Positions 17,209-26,578 are shown, numbered from the stretch's first letter. The stretch: DNA of 64,000 nt from CAYVWB01 sp964455395 (GCA_964455395.1 CAYVWB010000016.1:9772-73771); one strand, 5' to 3'. Made by a program: numbers and translations. Notes: generated by a model not told the origin, from the sequence alone.

Positions 17209-17224
17209 TCCAAGGGAACGAGGT

Positions 17225-19228
17225 CTACACGGGTTTCTGCGCCAGAAGCGCGCGGACGCCGCGCATGACGCCGTCCTTGTCCAATCCCACCTGAGCGCGC
17301 AAAGCCTTTTGCGGACCGTGTTCGACAAAGGCGTCGGGCAGTCCGAGCCGCTTCACGCGCAGCCCCCCTGTCAGGACCGCGCCGTCCCGCCAGTCCGCCA
17401 GCCCTTCCAGCACGGCGGAAGAGAATCCCCCGACCATGGTGTTTTCCTCCAGCAGAAGCAACCTGGGGCAGGCTTCGACCAGGGCGGCGATTCCCTGGAT
17501 ATCCAGCGGCTTGATGAAACGGGCGTTGAAGACGCCCACATCGAGGCCCTCGGCGGCCAGGGCCTCGGCTGCTGCGAGCGCCGCCGGCACGCGCGCGCCC
17601 ACTGCGCAGATAATGGCGTCGCGGCCTTCGCGCAGCAGCGCGCCCTTGCCCACATCCAGCGGTTTCAACCCAGCGGGATTGCGCGACAATTTTGCGCCGA
17701 CGCCCACACCGCGCGGGTAGCGGATGGCCACGGGCGAGCCCACCCCCACTGCCGTGACCAGCATGCGCTGCAGCTCGGCTTCGTCTGCGGGCGCCATGAC
17801 GGTCAGGTTGGGAATGTGGCGCAGGTAACTCAAGTCGAAGGCGCCGTGATGAGTGGGGCCGTCCTCCCCCACCAGACCGCCGCGGTCCAGACAGAGCACC
17901 ACGGGGAGATTCTGCAGGCAGACGTCATGGACGATCTGGTCGTAGGAACGCTGCATGAATGTGGAGTAGATGGCCACCACGGGGGTGTACCCTTGGGTGG
18001 CGAGCCCCGCCGCGAAGGTCACGGCGTGTTGCTCGCAGATGCCCACGTCCACGAAGCGCTCGGGGTGTGCTTCCCGAAAGGCGCCCAGTCCCGTGCCTTC
18101 CGGCATGGCTGCGGTGATGGCGACCACGGCGGGGTTCTCGTCCGCCAAGGCGCAGAGCGTCTTTCCGAAGACATCCGTATAGGTTGGGAGGTCCGGACAG
18201 CCATGCGCATTGTACTTCACGGCTTGGCCTGTCTCCGGCTCGAAACAGCCCACGCCATGGAAATAGGTGGGGTTGGTCTCCGCCGGGGCGTAGCCCTTGC
18301 CCTTTTTCGTGAGGACATGGACAAGGTTGGGCCCGGGCAGTTCGCGCACTTGTTCGAAAACGTCCACCAGATCTTCGAGATTGTGGCCGTCGATGGGTCC
18401 CAGATAGTTGAAATGAAAGGCCTCGAAGAGCATGCCCGGGGTGAAGAACGCTTTGAAGGAGCCTTCGCTGCGGCGCATGGCGTCCGCCAATTCCTCACCG
18501 AATGTGGAGAAATGCTTCAGGAAATGTTCCGTCTCCCGTTTGAACTTCTTGAGCCACCGCGCGGAGAGGTTGCGCGAGAGGAAGCTGGAGAGCGCGCCCA
18601 CGTTGGATGAGATGGACATCTCGTTGTCGTTGAGCACGACGATGAGATCACGGCCCATGTCCCCGGCGATGTTCAACCCCTCGAAAGCGAGACCCGCCGT
18701 GAGGGAGCCGTCCCCGATGACGGCGAGCACCTTGTTCGCACCCCCGCTGAGGTCCCGACCCATGGCCATGCCCAGCGCAGCAGAAATGGAGGTGGAGGAG
18801 TGCCCCACCCCGAAATGGTCGTAGGGGCTTTCCCCCGGCTTGGGAAATCCGGAGACGCCGCCGAGCCGACGCAAAGTGTGGAACCGCTCCGCTCTGTCCG
18901 TGAGGATCTTGTACGCGTAGGCTTGGTGCCCCACGTCCCAGACGATGCGGTCTTGCGAGGGGTTGAAGACCTTGAGCATGGCCAAGGTCAGCTCCACCAC
19001 GCCCAGGGAGGGCGCCAAGTGGCCGCCGTTCTTGGAGACGGTGTCGATGATCATGCCGCGCAGGCCCTCCGCCAGGGGGACGAGCTGCTCCACGGGGGTG
19101 TCCGGCAGATCCCGATAGGAAAGCCCAGCAGGCAATACGAGGCTCGGCAGCGCAGACGGCGTGGTCTCGGCGTGCAGCGCGTCGCGTATGGTGATGGGCT
19201 GCTTGTCGAGGGGCTTGAGCGGGGGCAT
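17225..19228 (-). CDS. dxs: 1-deoxy-D-xylulose-5-phosphate synthase
   Basis: About 667 residues. The thiamine-diphosphate enzyme condenses pyruvate and glyceraldehyde-3-phosphate in the first step of the MEP isoprenoid pathway. Visible: WDVGHQAYAYKILTDR, the cofactor motif GDGSLTAGLAFEGLN with LNDNEMSIS, and in the second half ICEQHAVTFAAGLATQG and LDRGGLVGEDGPTHHG. ATG 19228 is chosen because the family needs only about a dozen residues before LSYRDLP; ATG 19300 would add 24 more. Last gene of the minus-strand operon that starts at ispG; 190 bp separate it from ispA. Confidence 0.96.
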   Translation of the reverse strand: MPPLKPLDKQPITIRDALHAETTPSALPSLVLPAGLSYRDLPDTPVEQLVPLAEGLRGMIIDTVSKNGGHLAPSLGVVELTLAMLKVFNPSQDRIVWDVGHQAYAYKILTDRAERFHTLRRLGGVSGFPKPGESPYDHFGVGHSSTSISAALGMAMGRDLSGGANKVLAVIGDGSLTAGLAFEGLNIAGDMGRDLIVVLNDNEMSISSNVGALSSFLSRNLSARWLKKFKRETEHFLKHFSTFGEELADAMRRSEGSFKAFFTPGMLFEAFHFNYLGPIDGHNLEDLVDVFEQVRELPGPNLVHVLTKKGKGYAPAETNPTYFHGVGCFEPETGQAVKYNAHGCPDLPTYTDVFGKTLCALADENPAVVAITAAMPEGTGLGAFREAHPERFVDVGICEQHAVTFAAGLATQGYTPVVAIYSTFMQRSYDQIVHDVCLQNLPVVLCLDRGGLVGEDGPTHHGAFDLSYLRHIPNLTVMAPADEAELQRMLVTAVGVGSPVAIRYPRGVGVGAKLSRNPAGLKPLDVGKGALLREGRDAIICAVGARVPAALAAAEALAAEGLDVGVFNARFIKPLDIQGIAALVEACPRLLLLEENTMVGGFSSAVLEGLADWRDGAVLTGGLRVKRLGLPDAFVEHGPQKALRAQVGLDKDGVMRGVRALLAQKPV

Positions 19229-19418
19229 GGGGGAAGTCTCGTGTTCGTAGTCGCCCTTGCTGTTGACGAGGACGCTCGACGATCGCAGTGTGGATGTCAT
19301 ATGGATATAAAGAGAGTAGAATGACACGTCGCGCCCCGGGGGGCAAGTCTTGCGACGCAAGGAAAATCCCGCGCTGCAGCGCAGGACGAGACGACACGGC
19401 GCGGCGGTCGTCTCCTTG

Positions 19419-20402
19419 TCATGCAGCGCGCTCCACCACGTAGCGGGCGAGGTCGCGCAGGAACGCCGCCGTGCTGTTGTTGCGAAACGCGCATTGCGCC
19501 AGCGCCGCCACGGCTTCTGCGGCGGCGGCCTCGCCCAGCGCGCGGCTGCGCTCCAGTCCCAGCAAGCTCACGTAGGTGCTCTTGCCCATGGCGCGGTCGC
19601 TGCCCACGGGTTTGCCCATGGCGTGGGCGTCACCCACTTCGTCGAGAATGTCGTCAGCAATCTGGAACGCAGCGCCCAAGGCGCGGCCATACGCTGCAGC
19701 GGCCTGACGCTCGGTGGAGCCCACGCCCGCCAGCACGGCGCCGCACTCGCACGCCGCCTGAATGAGCGCGCCGGTCTTCATGGCGTGCATGCGCCGGAGT
19801 TCCTCCAGGGTCACGGCTTCCTTCCGACCGGTGTACTCCATGTCCAGCACCTGACCGCCCACCATGCCTTCAGCGCCGGCAGCCCGAGCGAGCGCCGCCA
19901 TGGCTTCCAGCATCTGCGGCGCCGGCGCGTCGGCGTAGGTCATGAAAAGAAAGGCTTCGGTGAGCAGCCCGTCCCCGGCGAGGATGGCTGTGGCTTCCCC
20001 GAACGCCTTGTGGCTGGAAGGCCGGCCGCGGCGCATGTCGTCGTCGTCCATGGCGGGGAGGTCGTCGTGGATGAGGGAATAGGTGTGGATGCACTCGATG
20101 GCCGCCGCGAAGGGCAAGGCGCGTTCCTCCGCCAGTCCGAAACCGTCTGCGAAGGTCAGGCAGAGACAAGGCCGCACCCGTTTGCCGCCGGCCAGCAGGC
20201 TGTACTCCATGGCGTCGCGCAGCACGGGGGGCAGGGGTCTGTCCGCCATGCAGGAGGTGAGATAGGTCTCCACGGCGGCGGCTTTCGCCCCCAGCCGGGA
20301 ACGCACCCGCGCCGCCAGCTCGGCGCGCGCGGCGGCTTGCGCGGCGGGCTGCCCGGGGTTCCGGGCAGGGTTTCGGGCGGTATCGTCTGCGGAATGACTC
20401 AT
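19419..20402 (-). CDS. ispA: Polyprenyl (geranyl/farnesyl) diphosphate synthase
   Basis: 327 residues. Condenses isopentenyl diphosphate with allylic diphosphates to farnesyl diphosphate. The first Asp-rich motif is YSLIHDDLPAMDDDDMRRG, the second FQIADDILDEVGD; both bind Mg-diphosphate. GGKRVRPCLCL and the KTGALI region agree with IspA. ATG 20402 overlaps the xseB stop by 4 bp (ATGA). An Asn/Ala/Arg-rich leader of about 30 residues precedes the domain. It works between IspG (same operon) and the downstream quinone and undecaprenyl pathways. Confidence 0.95.
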   Translation of the reverse strand: MSHSADDTARNPARNPGQPAAQAAARAELAARVRSRLGAKAAAVETYLTSCMADRPLPPVLRDAMEYSLLAGGKRVRPCLCLTFADGFGLAEERALPFAAAIECIHTYSLIHDDLPAMDDDDMRRGRPSSHKAFGEATAILAGDGLLTEAFLFMTYADAPAPQMLEAMAALARAAGAEGMVGGQVLDMEYTGRKEAVTLEELRRMHAMKTGALIQAACECGAVLAGVGSTERQAAAAYGRALGAAFQIADDILDEVGDAHAMGKPVGSDRAMGKSTYVSLLGLERSRALGEAAAAEAVAALAQCAFRNNSTAAFLRDLARYVVERAA

Positions 20403-20722
20403 GCGTCCTCCTGAGGCGTCAGCAGGTCCGGCTCGGACAGCGTCTCTCCCGGATGCGCCTTTGCTTTCCGGGCGGCCGGGGCGTCGTGCGCAGTCGGGGC
20501 ATCCGGCGGGGCTGCGTCCTCCTTGGCCAGGATCTCGATGGCGTGGGATGCCGCCGCCAGCTTCTCCCGACACAGCCGCGACAGCGCCACCCCATTCTTG
20601 TAGAGCGCCACGCTTTCCTCCAGGCTCAATTCGCCGGCTTCCAGCGCAGCCACGGCGTCATCCAGCCGGGCCATGGCGTCCTCGAAGCTCAAGGATTGGA
20701 TTTCTTCGCGCTGATCGTCCAT
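20399..20722 (-). CDS. xseB: Exodeoxyribonuclease VII small subunit
   Basis: 107 residues. XseB pairs with XseA to degrade single-stranded DNA from both ends. The family core is SLSFEDAMARLDDAVAALEAGELSLEESVALYKNG (residues 8-42). The remaining 65 residues are a longer, charged and Ala/Pro-rich tail than in E. coli XseB (80 residues). AAGGAG 7 nt before ATG 20722 fixes the start. It is separated from xseA by the peptidase gene. Confidence 0.95.
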   Translation of the reverse strand: MDDQREEIQSLSFEDAMARLDDAVAALEAGELSLEESVALYKNGVALSRLCREKLAAASHAIEILAKEDAAPPDAPTAHDAPAARKAKAHPGETLSEPDLLTPQEDA

Positions 20723-20751
20723 CTGTGTCTCCTTGCTGCGCCTCGCTGGGG

Positions 20752-21783
20752 CTAGTCGTTCTCCGGCAGACCGCATCCAGGCCGTGTCAGCGGCATGGGG
20801 TCCACCCGATGCCCCATGATGGCGAGCCCGAAGTGCAGATGCGGCCCGGTGACCCTTCCGGTGGCGCCCACCCTGCCCAGCACCTCGCCGGGGCTGACGC
20901 GCTGGCCTTCCCGGATCATGATCTCCGAGAGGTGGAAATACATGCTCACCACGCCCTGGCCATGGTCCACGTAGACGGAGCCCCCGGCGAAGTAATGGCT
21001 CCCCGTGAGCCGCGCCACACCGCTCCAGCAGGCGCGCACGGGTTCACCCAGGGGAGCGCGCAGATCCACCCCGGTGTGCGCCTTGCGGGGCTCGTCGTTG
21101 AAGAAGCGTCGCAGACCGAACGGGCTGGAGACATCCCCCGGCGTGGGCAGCCGCAGGGGGCAGTCCCAGAAACATTCCGGTGTGAATGCGCTCAAGGCCT
21201 CCTCCACGGCGGCTTTTTCCACGATGTGCCGGGCCAGTGTTTCCGCGGAGAGTTCGGTGAACCGCCTGGCCACGGCGAGTCGTTGCTCGGGGAACCGTCC
21301 GGGGACACGGCGCACGGCGTGACGCATCACCACGTCTTCTTCGAAGCCGACGGCGCGGATCACCAGGGGGAAGTGTACGCCGTCGAAATCGTCGGGCAGC
21401 CGTTGGGAGAGCTCCGTATCGCGGGAGACGAGCCCCACGCCGAGCAGGGCCTGGGCCACGTGGACGGTGCGTCGGCCGCCGTCCACGCCGTGGACGCTCC
21501 GGGGCAGGGCGCGCAGGGTCAGGGTGCGGCCCAGCCAGTCCACTTCCACCACAGGGAGCGGCTCCGCCGAGCGGATGGTGACAAAGAACGCCGAGCCCTC
21601 ACGGACCTCGTCCGGCGCGGTGGCGAGCACGGGCCCCCGGATTTCCTCCCATGCATGCGCCGGGGTCGACGCAGTCACCAGCAGCGTGAGCAGCAGCGTT
21701 CCGACGACGGAGACGACAGCCGCAAGGCGGGCTCGCAAGAGCCATCGCAAACGCCGAAGCGCGCAGGCGTTTTCGATGTGCAT
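20752..21783 (-). CDS. Exported M23-family metallopeptidase
   Basis: About 343 residues. A Sec signal peptide (RLAAVVSVVGTLLLTLLVTA, ending AHA) is followed by an N-terminal beta-rich domain and a C-terminal LytM domain. The zinc ligands are in AHTGVDLRAP (His, Asp) and GPHLHFGLAI (HxH), so the enzyme should be active. M23 enzymes cut peptidoglycan cross-bridges or act as activators. ATG 21783 leaves an 8-bp gap to xseA; ATG 21834 would overlap it. Its place inside the exonuclease VII/isoprenoid operon is shared by other members of this lineage, as far as I recall. Confidence 0.9.
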   Translation of the reverse strand: MHIENACALRRLRWLLRARLAAVVSVVGTLLLTLLVTASTPAHAWEEIRGPVLATAPDEVREGSAFFVTIRSAEPLPVVEVDWLGRTLTLRALPRSVHGVDGGRRTVHVAQALLGVGLVSRDTELSQRLPDDFDGVHFPLVIRAVGFEEDVVMRHAVRRVPGRFPEQRLAVARRFTELSAETLARHIVEKAAVEEALSAFTPECFWDCPLRLPTPGDVSSPFGLRRFFNDEPRKAHTGVDLRAPLGEPVRACWSGVARLTGSHYFAGGSVYVDHGQGVVSMYFHLSEIMIREGQRVSPGEVLGRVGATGRVTGPHLHFGLAIMGHRVDPMPLTRPGCGLPEND

Positions 21784-21791
21784 GAGGTACG

Positions 21792-23261
21792 CTACTCCCG
21801 AGGTGTGCAGTTTGTGAGGATATCGAGCGGACATGCACTGGAAACGGCTTCCACACGTGTCAACGCCGCGTCATCCTTGAAGATGATTTCGAGTTTCCCG
21901 CCAGTCTCCAGGGCCGCGGCGCTGCGGACGAACTGCGTCTCGCCGGGACGCCGCGCCAGGCAGTAGCCTCGCTCCAGGGGCGCAGCCGGATTCACGGCGG
22001 CCAGCCGCGTCTCCAGATGCGCCAGCGCGCTCCCGGCGGCGGCGAGTCGTCCATGCGCCGCACGCTCCAGCCGGGCAGTGGCCTCCTGTTCGCGGCGCGC
22101 GCCTGCAACAAGGCGTGCTTGCGGGAAAACCCGCCGCAGCCGCGCCGCCAACGCGTCAAGGCGTTCGTTTTCGCGCATGGAGAGTCGTTCGCCCAGCCTG
22201 TGCAGCCGCCGGGCGGTTTCCGCAAGTCGCGCGGTCTTCTCGTGCAGCCGCGTCGCCGGGGAGAGCCACGTCAAGGCGCGTTCCTGGCTGCCCAGCCGGT
22301 CCAGTCGGCGCTCCAGGTCGCGGCGCATGGCTCCGACGAGCGCCAGCTCTCTGCTGTCCACATCCTGGACGAGGCGGCTGCGTTCGGGCCAGAGCAGTTG
22401 CGCAGCGTGGGAGGGCGTGGCGGCGCGCACGTCCGCAGTCATGTCCGCGATGGTGAAATCCACTTCGTGGCCCACGCCGGCCAGCACGGGGACAGGGGCT
22501 TCGAAGATGGCTGTGGCCACGGCTTCGGCGTTGAACGCCCAGAGGTCCTCCAGCGAGCCCCCGCCGCGCGCCACCACGATGACTTGCGCGAAGGGGACGC
22601 GGTCGCCTTGCGGATTCGTCCAGCGGTCTCGCCCCGCAGCGCGGATGGCGGCGGCCAGTTCCCGGGGAGCGGCGTCCCCCTGCACCAGGCTGGGGTAGAC
22701 GCGGATATGCGCCGGCGGCCCCCGGTGGGCCGCCAAAGTGACGAAATCATGATAGGCCGCGCTCTCCGGCGCGGTGACCAGCGCCACCCGCGCAGCCAGC
22801 GCCGGCAGGGGCCGCTTGCGTTCCGGCGCGAAATACCCGGCCACAGCGAAACGCGCCTTCAGCGCCTCGAACTGTGCGTGCAGGTCGCCCAGCCCCTCCT
22901 CCTGCACCATCTCGGCCACCAGCTGGTATTGTCCCCGCGGTCCGTAGACGCCCAAGCCGCCCCCCACCAGCACGGCCATGCCGTTTTCCAGCCGGTCCGC
23001 CAGGGGGAGGCCTGTCTCCAGCACTTCCCCGGTGAGGGGGTCCACGCCGTCCGCATCAGGCAGGGCCGCGCGTTGCGCATGTCGGAACCAGACGACGTTG
23101 ATGAGCGCATCCGCGTCCTTGAGCGCGAAATAGCAGTGCCCCGAAGAGGGCCGCGAGCAGTTGGAAACCTCCCCTTTCACCCAGACGAAGGGGAACTCCG
23201 TCTCCAGCAGCCGGGTGACGCGGTCGGTTATCTCGCGGACGGTGAAGATGCGCGCGCTCAC
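21792..23261 (-). CDS. xseA: Exodeoxyribonuclease VII large subunit
   Basis: 489 residues. N-terminal OB fold: VREITDRVTRLLETEFPFVW and SNCSRPSSGHCYFALKD, then the catalytic region with ALVTAPESAAYHDF, VVARGGGSLEDLWAFN and LAGVGHEVDFTIADMTADVR, with a helical C-terminal coiled coil. Single-stranded DNA exonuclease with XseB, which is encoded two genes downstream. ATG 23261 lies 46 bp after the proS stop in the same operon. Confidence 0.97.
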   Translation of the reverse strand: MSARIFTVREITDRVTRLLETEFPFVWVKGEVSNCSRPSSGHCYFALKDADALINVVWFRHAQRAALPDADGVDPLTGEVLETGLPLADRLENGMAVLVGGGLGVYGPRGQYQLVAEMVQEEGLGDLHAQFEALKARFAVAGYFAPERKRPLPALAARVALVTAPESAAYHDFVTLAAHRGPPAHIRVYPSLVQGDAAPRELAAAIRAAGRDRWTNPQGDRVPFAQVIVVARGGGSLEDLWAFNAEAVATAIFEAPVPVLAGVGHEVDFTIADMTADVRAATPSHAAQLLWPERSRLVQDVDSRELALVGAMRRDLERRLDRLGSQERALTWLSPATRLHEKTARLAETARRLHRLGERLSMRENERLDALAARLRRVFPQARLVAGARREQEATARLERAAHGRLAAAGSALAHLETRLAAVNPAAPLERGYCLARRPGETQFVRSAAALETGGKLEIIFKDDAALTRVEAVSSACPLDILTNCTPRE

Positions 23262-23307
23262 GGCTTCTCCCTTGCTAACGGATACGGATGACGACGCAGC
23301 GGGAGGA

Positions 23308-25062
23308 TCAGCTTTCCAGTACGGGACGCTCCCGCCAGCCTCGCAAGACGTCTTCGCGGAACGCGGCGAAGGCCTCGGCGAAGGTGTCCACAGGCAGCTC
23401 TGCTTTCTCGCCGGTGCGGCGGTCCTTCACTTCAAGCACGCCGCGCGCCAAAGCCTTGCCGCCCACCACCACCTGGATGGGCAGGCCCAGCAGATCGGCA
23501 TCGTTGAACTTCACGCCGGGCCGGTCGTCGCGGTCGTCGTAGAGCGTGGCCACGCCTTGCGCGGTGAGCGTCTCGTAAAGCTCGTCGGCTTTGGCGGCCA
23601 CGCCGGCGTCCTTGGCGGCGCCCAGAGCCAACAGCGCTGCCTCCCACGGCGCCACCGCCGGCGGCAGCACGGCGCCGTGGTCGTCATGATTCTGCTCGAT
23701 ACAGGCGGCGAGGATGCGTGATACGCCGACGCCGTAGCAGCCCATGACCATGTGGCGGGTCTTGCCCTGCTCGTCCAGAAAGACAGCTTCCATGGCTTCG
23801 CTGTACTTGCTGCCCAGCTTGAAGACGTGGCCCACCTCGATGCCGCGCGGCAGGGAAAGCCCGCCGCCGCAGGCCGGGCAGCGGTCCTTGGTGGTGACCA
23901 TGCCGAAATCGCCCTCCCCGGCGAGCGTCACATCGCGGCGGACATCCACATGGAGGACATGGGCGTCCTTTCTGTTGGCGCCGGCGGCCCAGCCCGAATC
24001 GAGCAGCACTTCCTTGTCTGCGTAGATGGCGTCCACCTTGAGTCCCACCGGTCCGGCGAAGCCCACTGGCGCCCCCGTCCATGCCTCCACCTGTTCCGGC
24101 GAAGCCAGCTGCAGGGATTTCGCATCCAGGAAGTTGGCGAGCTTGATTTCGTTGAGTTCCCGATCCCCCCGCAGCAACACCGCCACGGGGGCGCCGTCCG
24201 CGTCGAACAAGAGCGTCTTGAGGATGCGCGATTCCGGCATTTCCAGAAAACGCGCCACTTCCGCCACAGTGTGCATGCCGGGCGTGGCCACCTCCTCCAG
24301 GGGGGCGCAGTCCTCGTCGCACGGCGCAGGGCGTTCGTCCGGCAAGGCGACGGCGGCTTTCTCCAAGTTGGCGGCGTAGTCGCACGCGTTGCAGACAGCG
24401 ATGACGTCCTCGCCCGTCTCCGCCAGCACCATGAACTCGTGGGAATAACTGCCGCCGATGGCTCCGCTGTCCGCCTGCACGGCGCGAAAGCGCAGTCCCA
24501 GTCGGGTGAAGATGCGGCTGTAGGCCTCGTACATGGCTTGATAGCTCGCTTCGGCGCCGGCTTCGTCCTTGTCGAAGGAGTAGGCGTCCTTCATGATGAA
24601 CTCGCGGCCGCGCATGAGGCCGAAACGGGGCCGTATCTCGTCGCGGAATTTGGTCTGGATCTGGTAGACGTTGAGGGGCAGCTGGCGGTAGGACTTCACT
24701 TCTCCGCGCAGCAGCGCGGTCACCACTTCCTCGTGGGTGGGGCCCAAGCAGTAGTCACGGTCGTGGCGGTCCTTGAAGCGCAACAGCTCGCGACCGTAGA
24801 GTTCCCAGCGGCCGGTCTCCCGCCAAAGGTCGCCGGGCTGGACCATGGGCATGAGGATCTCCATGGCGCCGGCGGCGTTCATCTCCTCGCGGACCACGGC
24901 GGCGATCCGCTCCAGCGCGCGCAATCCAGCCGGCAAGTAAGTGTAGATGCCGGATGTGAGCTTGCGGATCATGCCTGCGCGGACCAGCAGCTTGTGGCTG
25001 ACCACCTCGGCGTCGCCGGGCGCTTCCTTGAGCGTGGGAATGTAGTAAGCGGACAGGCGCAT
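23308..25062 (-). CDS. proS: Prolyl-tRNA synthetase
   Basis: 584 residues, bacterial-type ProRS. The class II motifs are visible: EILMPMVQPGDLWRETGRW (motif 1 region), LGPTHEEVVTALL and YQIQTKFRDEIRPRFGLMRG (motif 2), and the C-terminal GVSRILAACIEQNHDD (motif 3). The insertion that edits Ala-tRNAPro sits between (EVATPGMHTVAEVARFLEM and following). ATG 25062 has GGGAGA upstream; the open frame continues further but lacks homology. Lies 89 bp after ispG and 46 bp before xseA. Confidence 0.97.
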   Translation of the reverse strand: MRLSAYYIPTLKEAPGDAEVVSHKLLVRAGMIRKLTSGIYTYLPAGLRALERIAAVVREEMNAAGAMEILMPMVQPGDLWRETGRWELYGRELLRFKDRHDRDYCLGPTHEEVVTALLRGEVKSYRQLPLNVYQIQTKFRDEIRPRFGLMRGREFIMKDAYSFDKDEAGAEASYQAMYEAYSRIFTRLGLRFRAVQADSGAIGGSYSHEFMVLAETGEDVIAVCNACDYAANLEKAAVALPDERPAPCDEDCAPLEEVATPGMHTVAEVARFLEMPESRILKTLLFDADGAPVAVLLRGDRELNEIKLANFLDAKSLQLASPEQVEAWTGAPVGFAGPVGLKVDAIYADKEVLLDSGWAAGANRKDAHVLHVDVRRDVTLAGEGDFGMVTTKDRCPACGGGLSLPRGIEVGHVFKLGSKYSEAMEAVFLDEQGKTRHMVMGCYGVGVSRILAACIEQNHDDHGAVLPPAVAPWEAALLALGAAKDAGVAAKADELYETLTAQGVATLYDDRDDRPGVKFNDADLLGLPIQVVVGGKALARGVLEVKDRRTGEKAELPVDTFAEAFAAFREDVLRGWRERPVLES

Positions 25063-25151
25063 GACCGGTTCTCCCTCGATGATGGCGCGGGTTCGCGCTC
25101 CATGGTTTCGTGGACCCCGCGCGCTGGGGATCCGTTTGGATGGTGAACGAA

Positions 25152-26270
25152 CTACCGGCGTTCCCGGCGCTCCTGCACGAATGCGTCCAGATCTTCCAGG
25201 AAAGCCGCGAGCAGCGCATCCCGCCCCGAGACCTTGCGGACCACCTCGCCTTTCCGGAAGATGACGCCGAAATCCTTGCCGCCGGCCACCCCGATGTCCG
25301 CTTCCCGGGCCTCCCCGGGACCGTTGACTGGGCAGCCCATCACCGCCACGGTGAAGCGCTCTTCCACGGCGCGCAGACGTTCCTCCACAGCCTCGGCCAA
25401 ACCTATCAGGTCGATCTCCGTGCGGCCGCAGGTGGGGCAGGAGACCACCTCCGGCCCCCGCGCGCCCAAGTCCAGGCTGCGCAGAATCTCCCACGCCACG
25501 CCCACTTCGGCCACAGGGTCGTGAGTCAGGCTCACGCGCAGGGTGTCGCCTATCCCTTCATACAGCAAGACGCCGAGCCCCACGGCGGATTTCACCGAAC
25601 CCCGTAGCAAGGTCCCCGCTTCGGTCACGCCGATATGAAGCGGGTAGTCCACCTGCTCCGCCAGCAACCGATATGCTGCGATGGTGGCGGGGACGGAGGA
25701 GGACTTCAGGGATATCTTGATGGCGTCAAAGCTGCGGGCCTCCAGCAGGGCCACGTGCTCCAGCGCGGACTCCACCATGGCCGCCGGGGTGGGACCGCCG
25801 TGTTTCTTCAGCAGATGTCGCGCCACGCTGCCGGAGTTCACGCCGATGCGGATGGGCGCGCCGACAGCTTTGGCCGCGTCCACCACGGCGTCCACCTTGG
25901 CCGGGGCGCCGATATTGCCGGGGTTGATGCGCAGAGCGTGTACGCCGGCTTCCAGAGCAGCCAGGGCCAGAGTGTGGTCGAAGTGGATGTCCGCCACCAG
26001 GGGGCACGGGGCCTCCGCGCAGAGGGCGCGCAGCGCCGCGGCGGCTGCGGCGTCCGGCACGGCCACGCGCACCACGGCTGCGCCCGCGGCGTGCAGGGCG
26101 CGTGTCTGCGCCAGGGTAGCCTCCGGGTCGCGGGTGTCCGTGTTCGTCATGGACTGCACCACGACGGGACGCCCCCCGCCCACGGAGACGTCCCCGATGC
26201 GCACGGCGCGGCTGTGGCGGCGGGGCGGACGGAAGGGGTCCAGCGGAGTCTTTACGGCGTCCTGTTGCAT
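25152..26270 (-). CDS. ispG: 4-hydroxy-3-methylbut-2-enyl-diphosphate synthase
   Basis: 372 residues. The [4Fe-4S] enzyme reduces MEcPP to HMBPP, the second-last step of the MEP pathway. Family marks: RPVVVQSMTNTDTRD, ADIHFDH, LRINPGNIG, VNSGS, and cluster ligands in SCPTCGRTEIDL and VAVMGCPVNGPGEA. It uses ferredoxin or flavodoxin. First gene of the minus-strand operon; no good ribosome site precedes ATG 26270. Divergent from lon, with 308 bp between starts. Confidence 0.97.
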   Translation of the reverse strand: MQQDAVKTPLDPFRPPRRHSRAVRIGDVSVGGGRPVVVQSMTNTDTRDPEATLAQTRALHAAGAAVVRVAVPDAAAAAALRALCAEAPCPLVADIHFDHTLALAALEAGVHALRINPGNIGAPAKVDAVVDAAKAVGAPIRIGVNSGSVARHLLKKHGGPTPAAMVESALEHVALLEARSFDAIKISLKSSSVPATIAAYRLLAEQVDYPLHIGVTEAGTLLRGSVKSAVGLGVLLYEGIGDTLRVSLTHDPVAEVGVAWEILRSLDLGARGPEVVSCPTCGRTEIDLIGLAEAVEERLRAVEERFTVAVMGCPVNGPGEAREADIGVAGGKDFGVIFRKGEVVRKVSGRDALLAAFLEDLDAFVQERRERR

Positions 26271-26406
26271 AAGGAGGAAACGCCTACCCCATTTCGCCGG
26301 TCAAGAAAAGAGGGCCGAGGGGTCCCTTCTTTGGCGACGCGCCGCGTGGCTGCAGGAAAAAGACGACCGACGAGGGCGCGGGCGCGCATCGACTTCTCGC
26401 ACGCTT

Positions 26407-26448
26407 CTCTCATGAGAGTGTTGACAAGACGGACGACATCGTTACCCT
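26407..26448 (+). promoter_or_regulatory. Candidate lon promoter with adjacent palindrome
   Basis: TTGACA at 26421-26426, 16 bp spacer, weak TACCCT at 26443-26448. Immediately upstream is a perfect 12-bp palindrome, CTCTCATGAGAG (26407-26418), suited to a dimeric repressor or activator. The ispG-lon interval (26271-26578) holds no other clear site. Confidence 0.45.
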
Positions 26449-26578
26449 AGCATAACATGACTCCCTGCCACGTTGCGGGAGCGTATGCGTGAACACCCCT
26501 TCCCCGGACCTCGACGACGCGTCGGGCTTCTGCTGCGAAGGGACGCTCACGAGGAACGTCAATCCTCAGGAGATATAC

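Larger units (their letters stand above)
16600..17224. other. Non-coding repeat patch between phosphodiesterase and dxs
   Basis: This 625-bp stretch holds no supported gene. It contains a 9-bp tandem array (16637-16699), a 100-base gap (16905-17004) whose flanks share 55 bp with an internal 31-bp period, and an 18-bp array (17134-17208). ORFs here are built from the repeats and are not called genes. Confidence 0.75.

Noticed and set aside
16596..17213. 205-codon minus-strand ORF through the gap
   Set aside because: Crosses 100 N of unknown length and is composed of tandem repeats; its TTG start lacks a ribosome site.
26271..26282. AAGGAGG on the plus strand next to the ispG start
   Set aside because: No start codon follows in reach and it is on the strand opposite to ispG.
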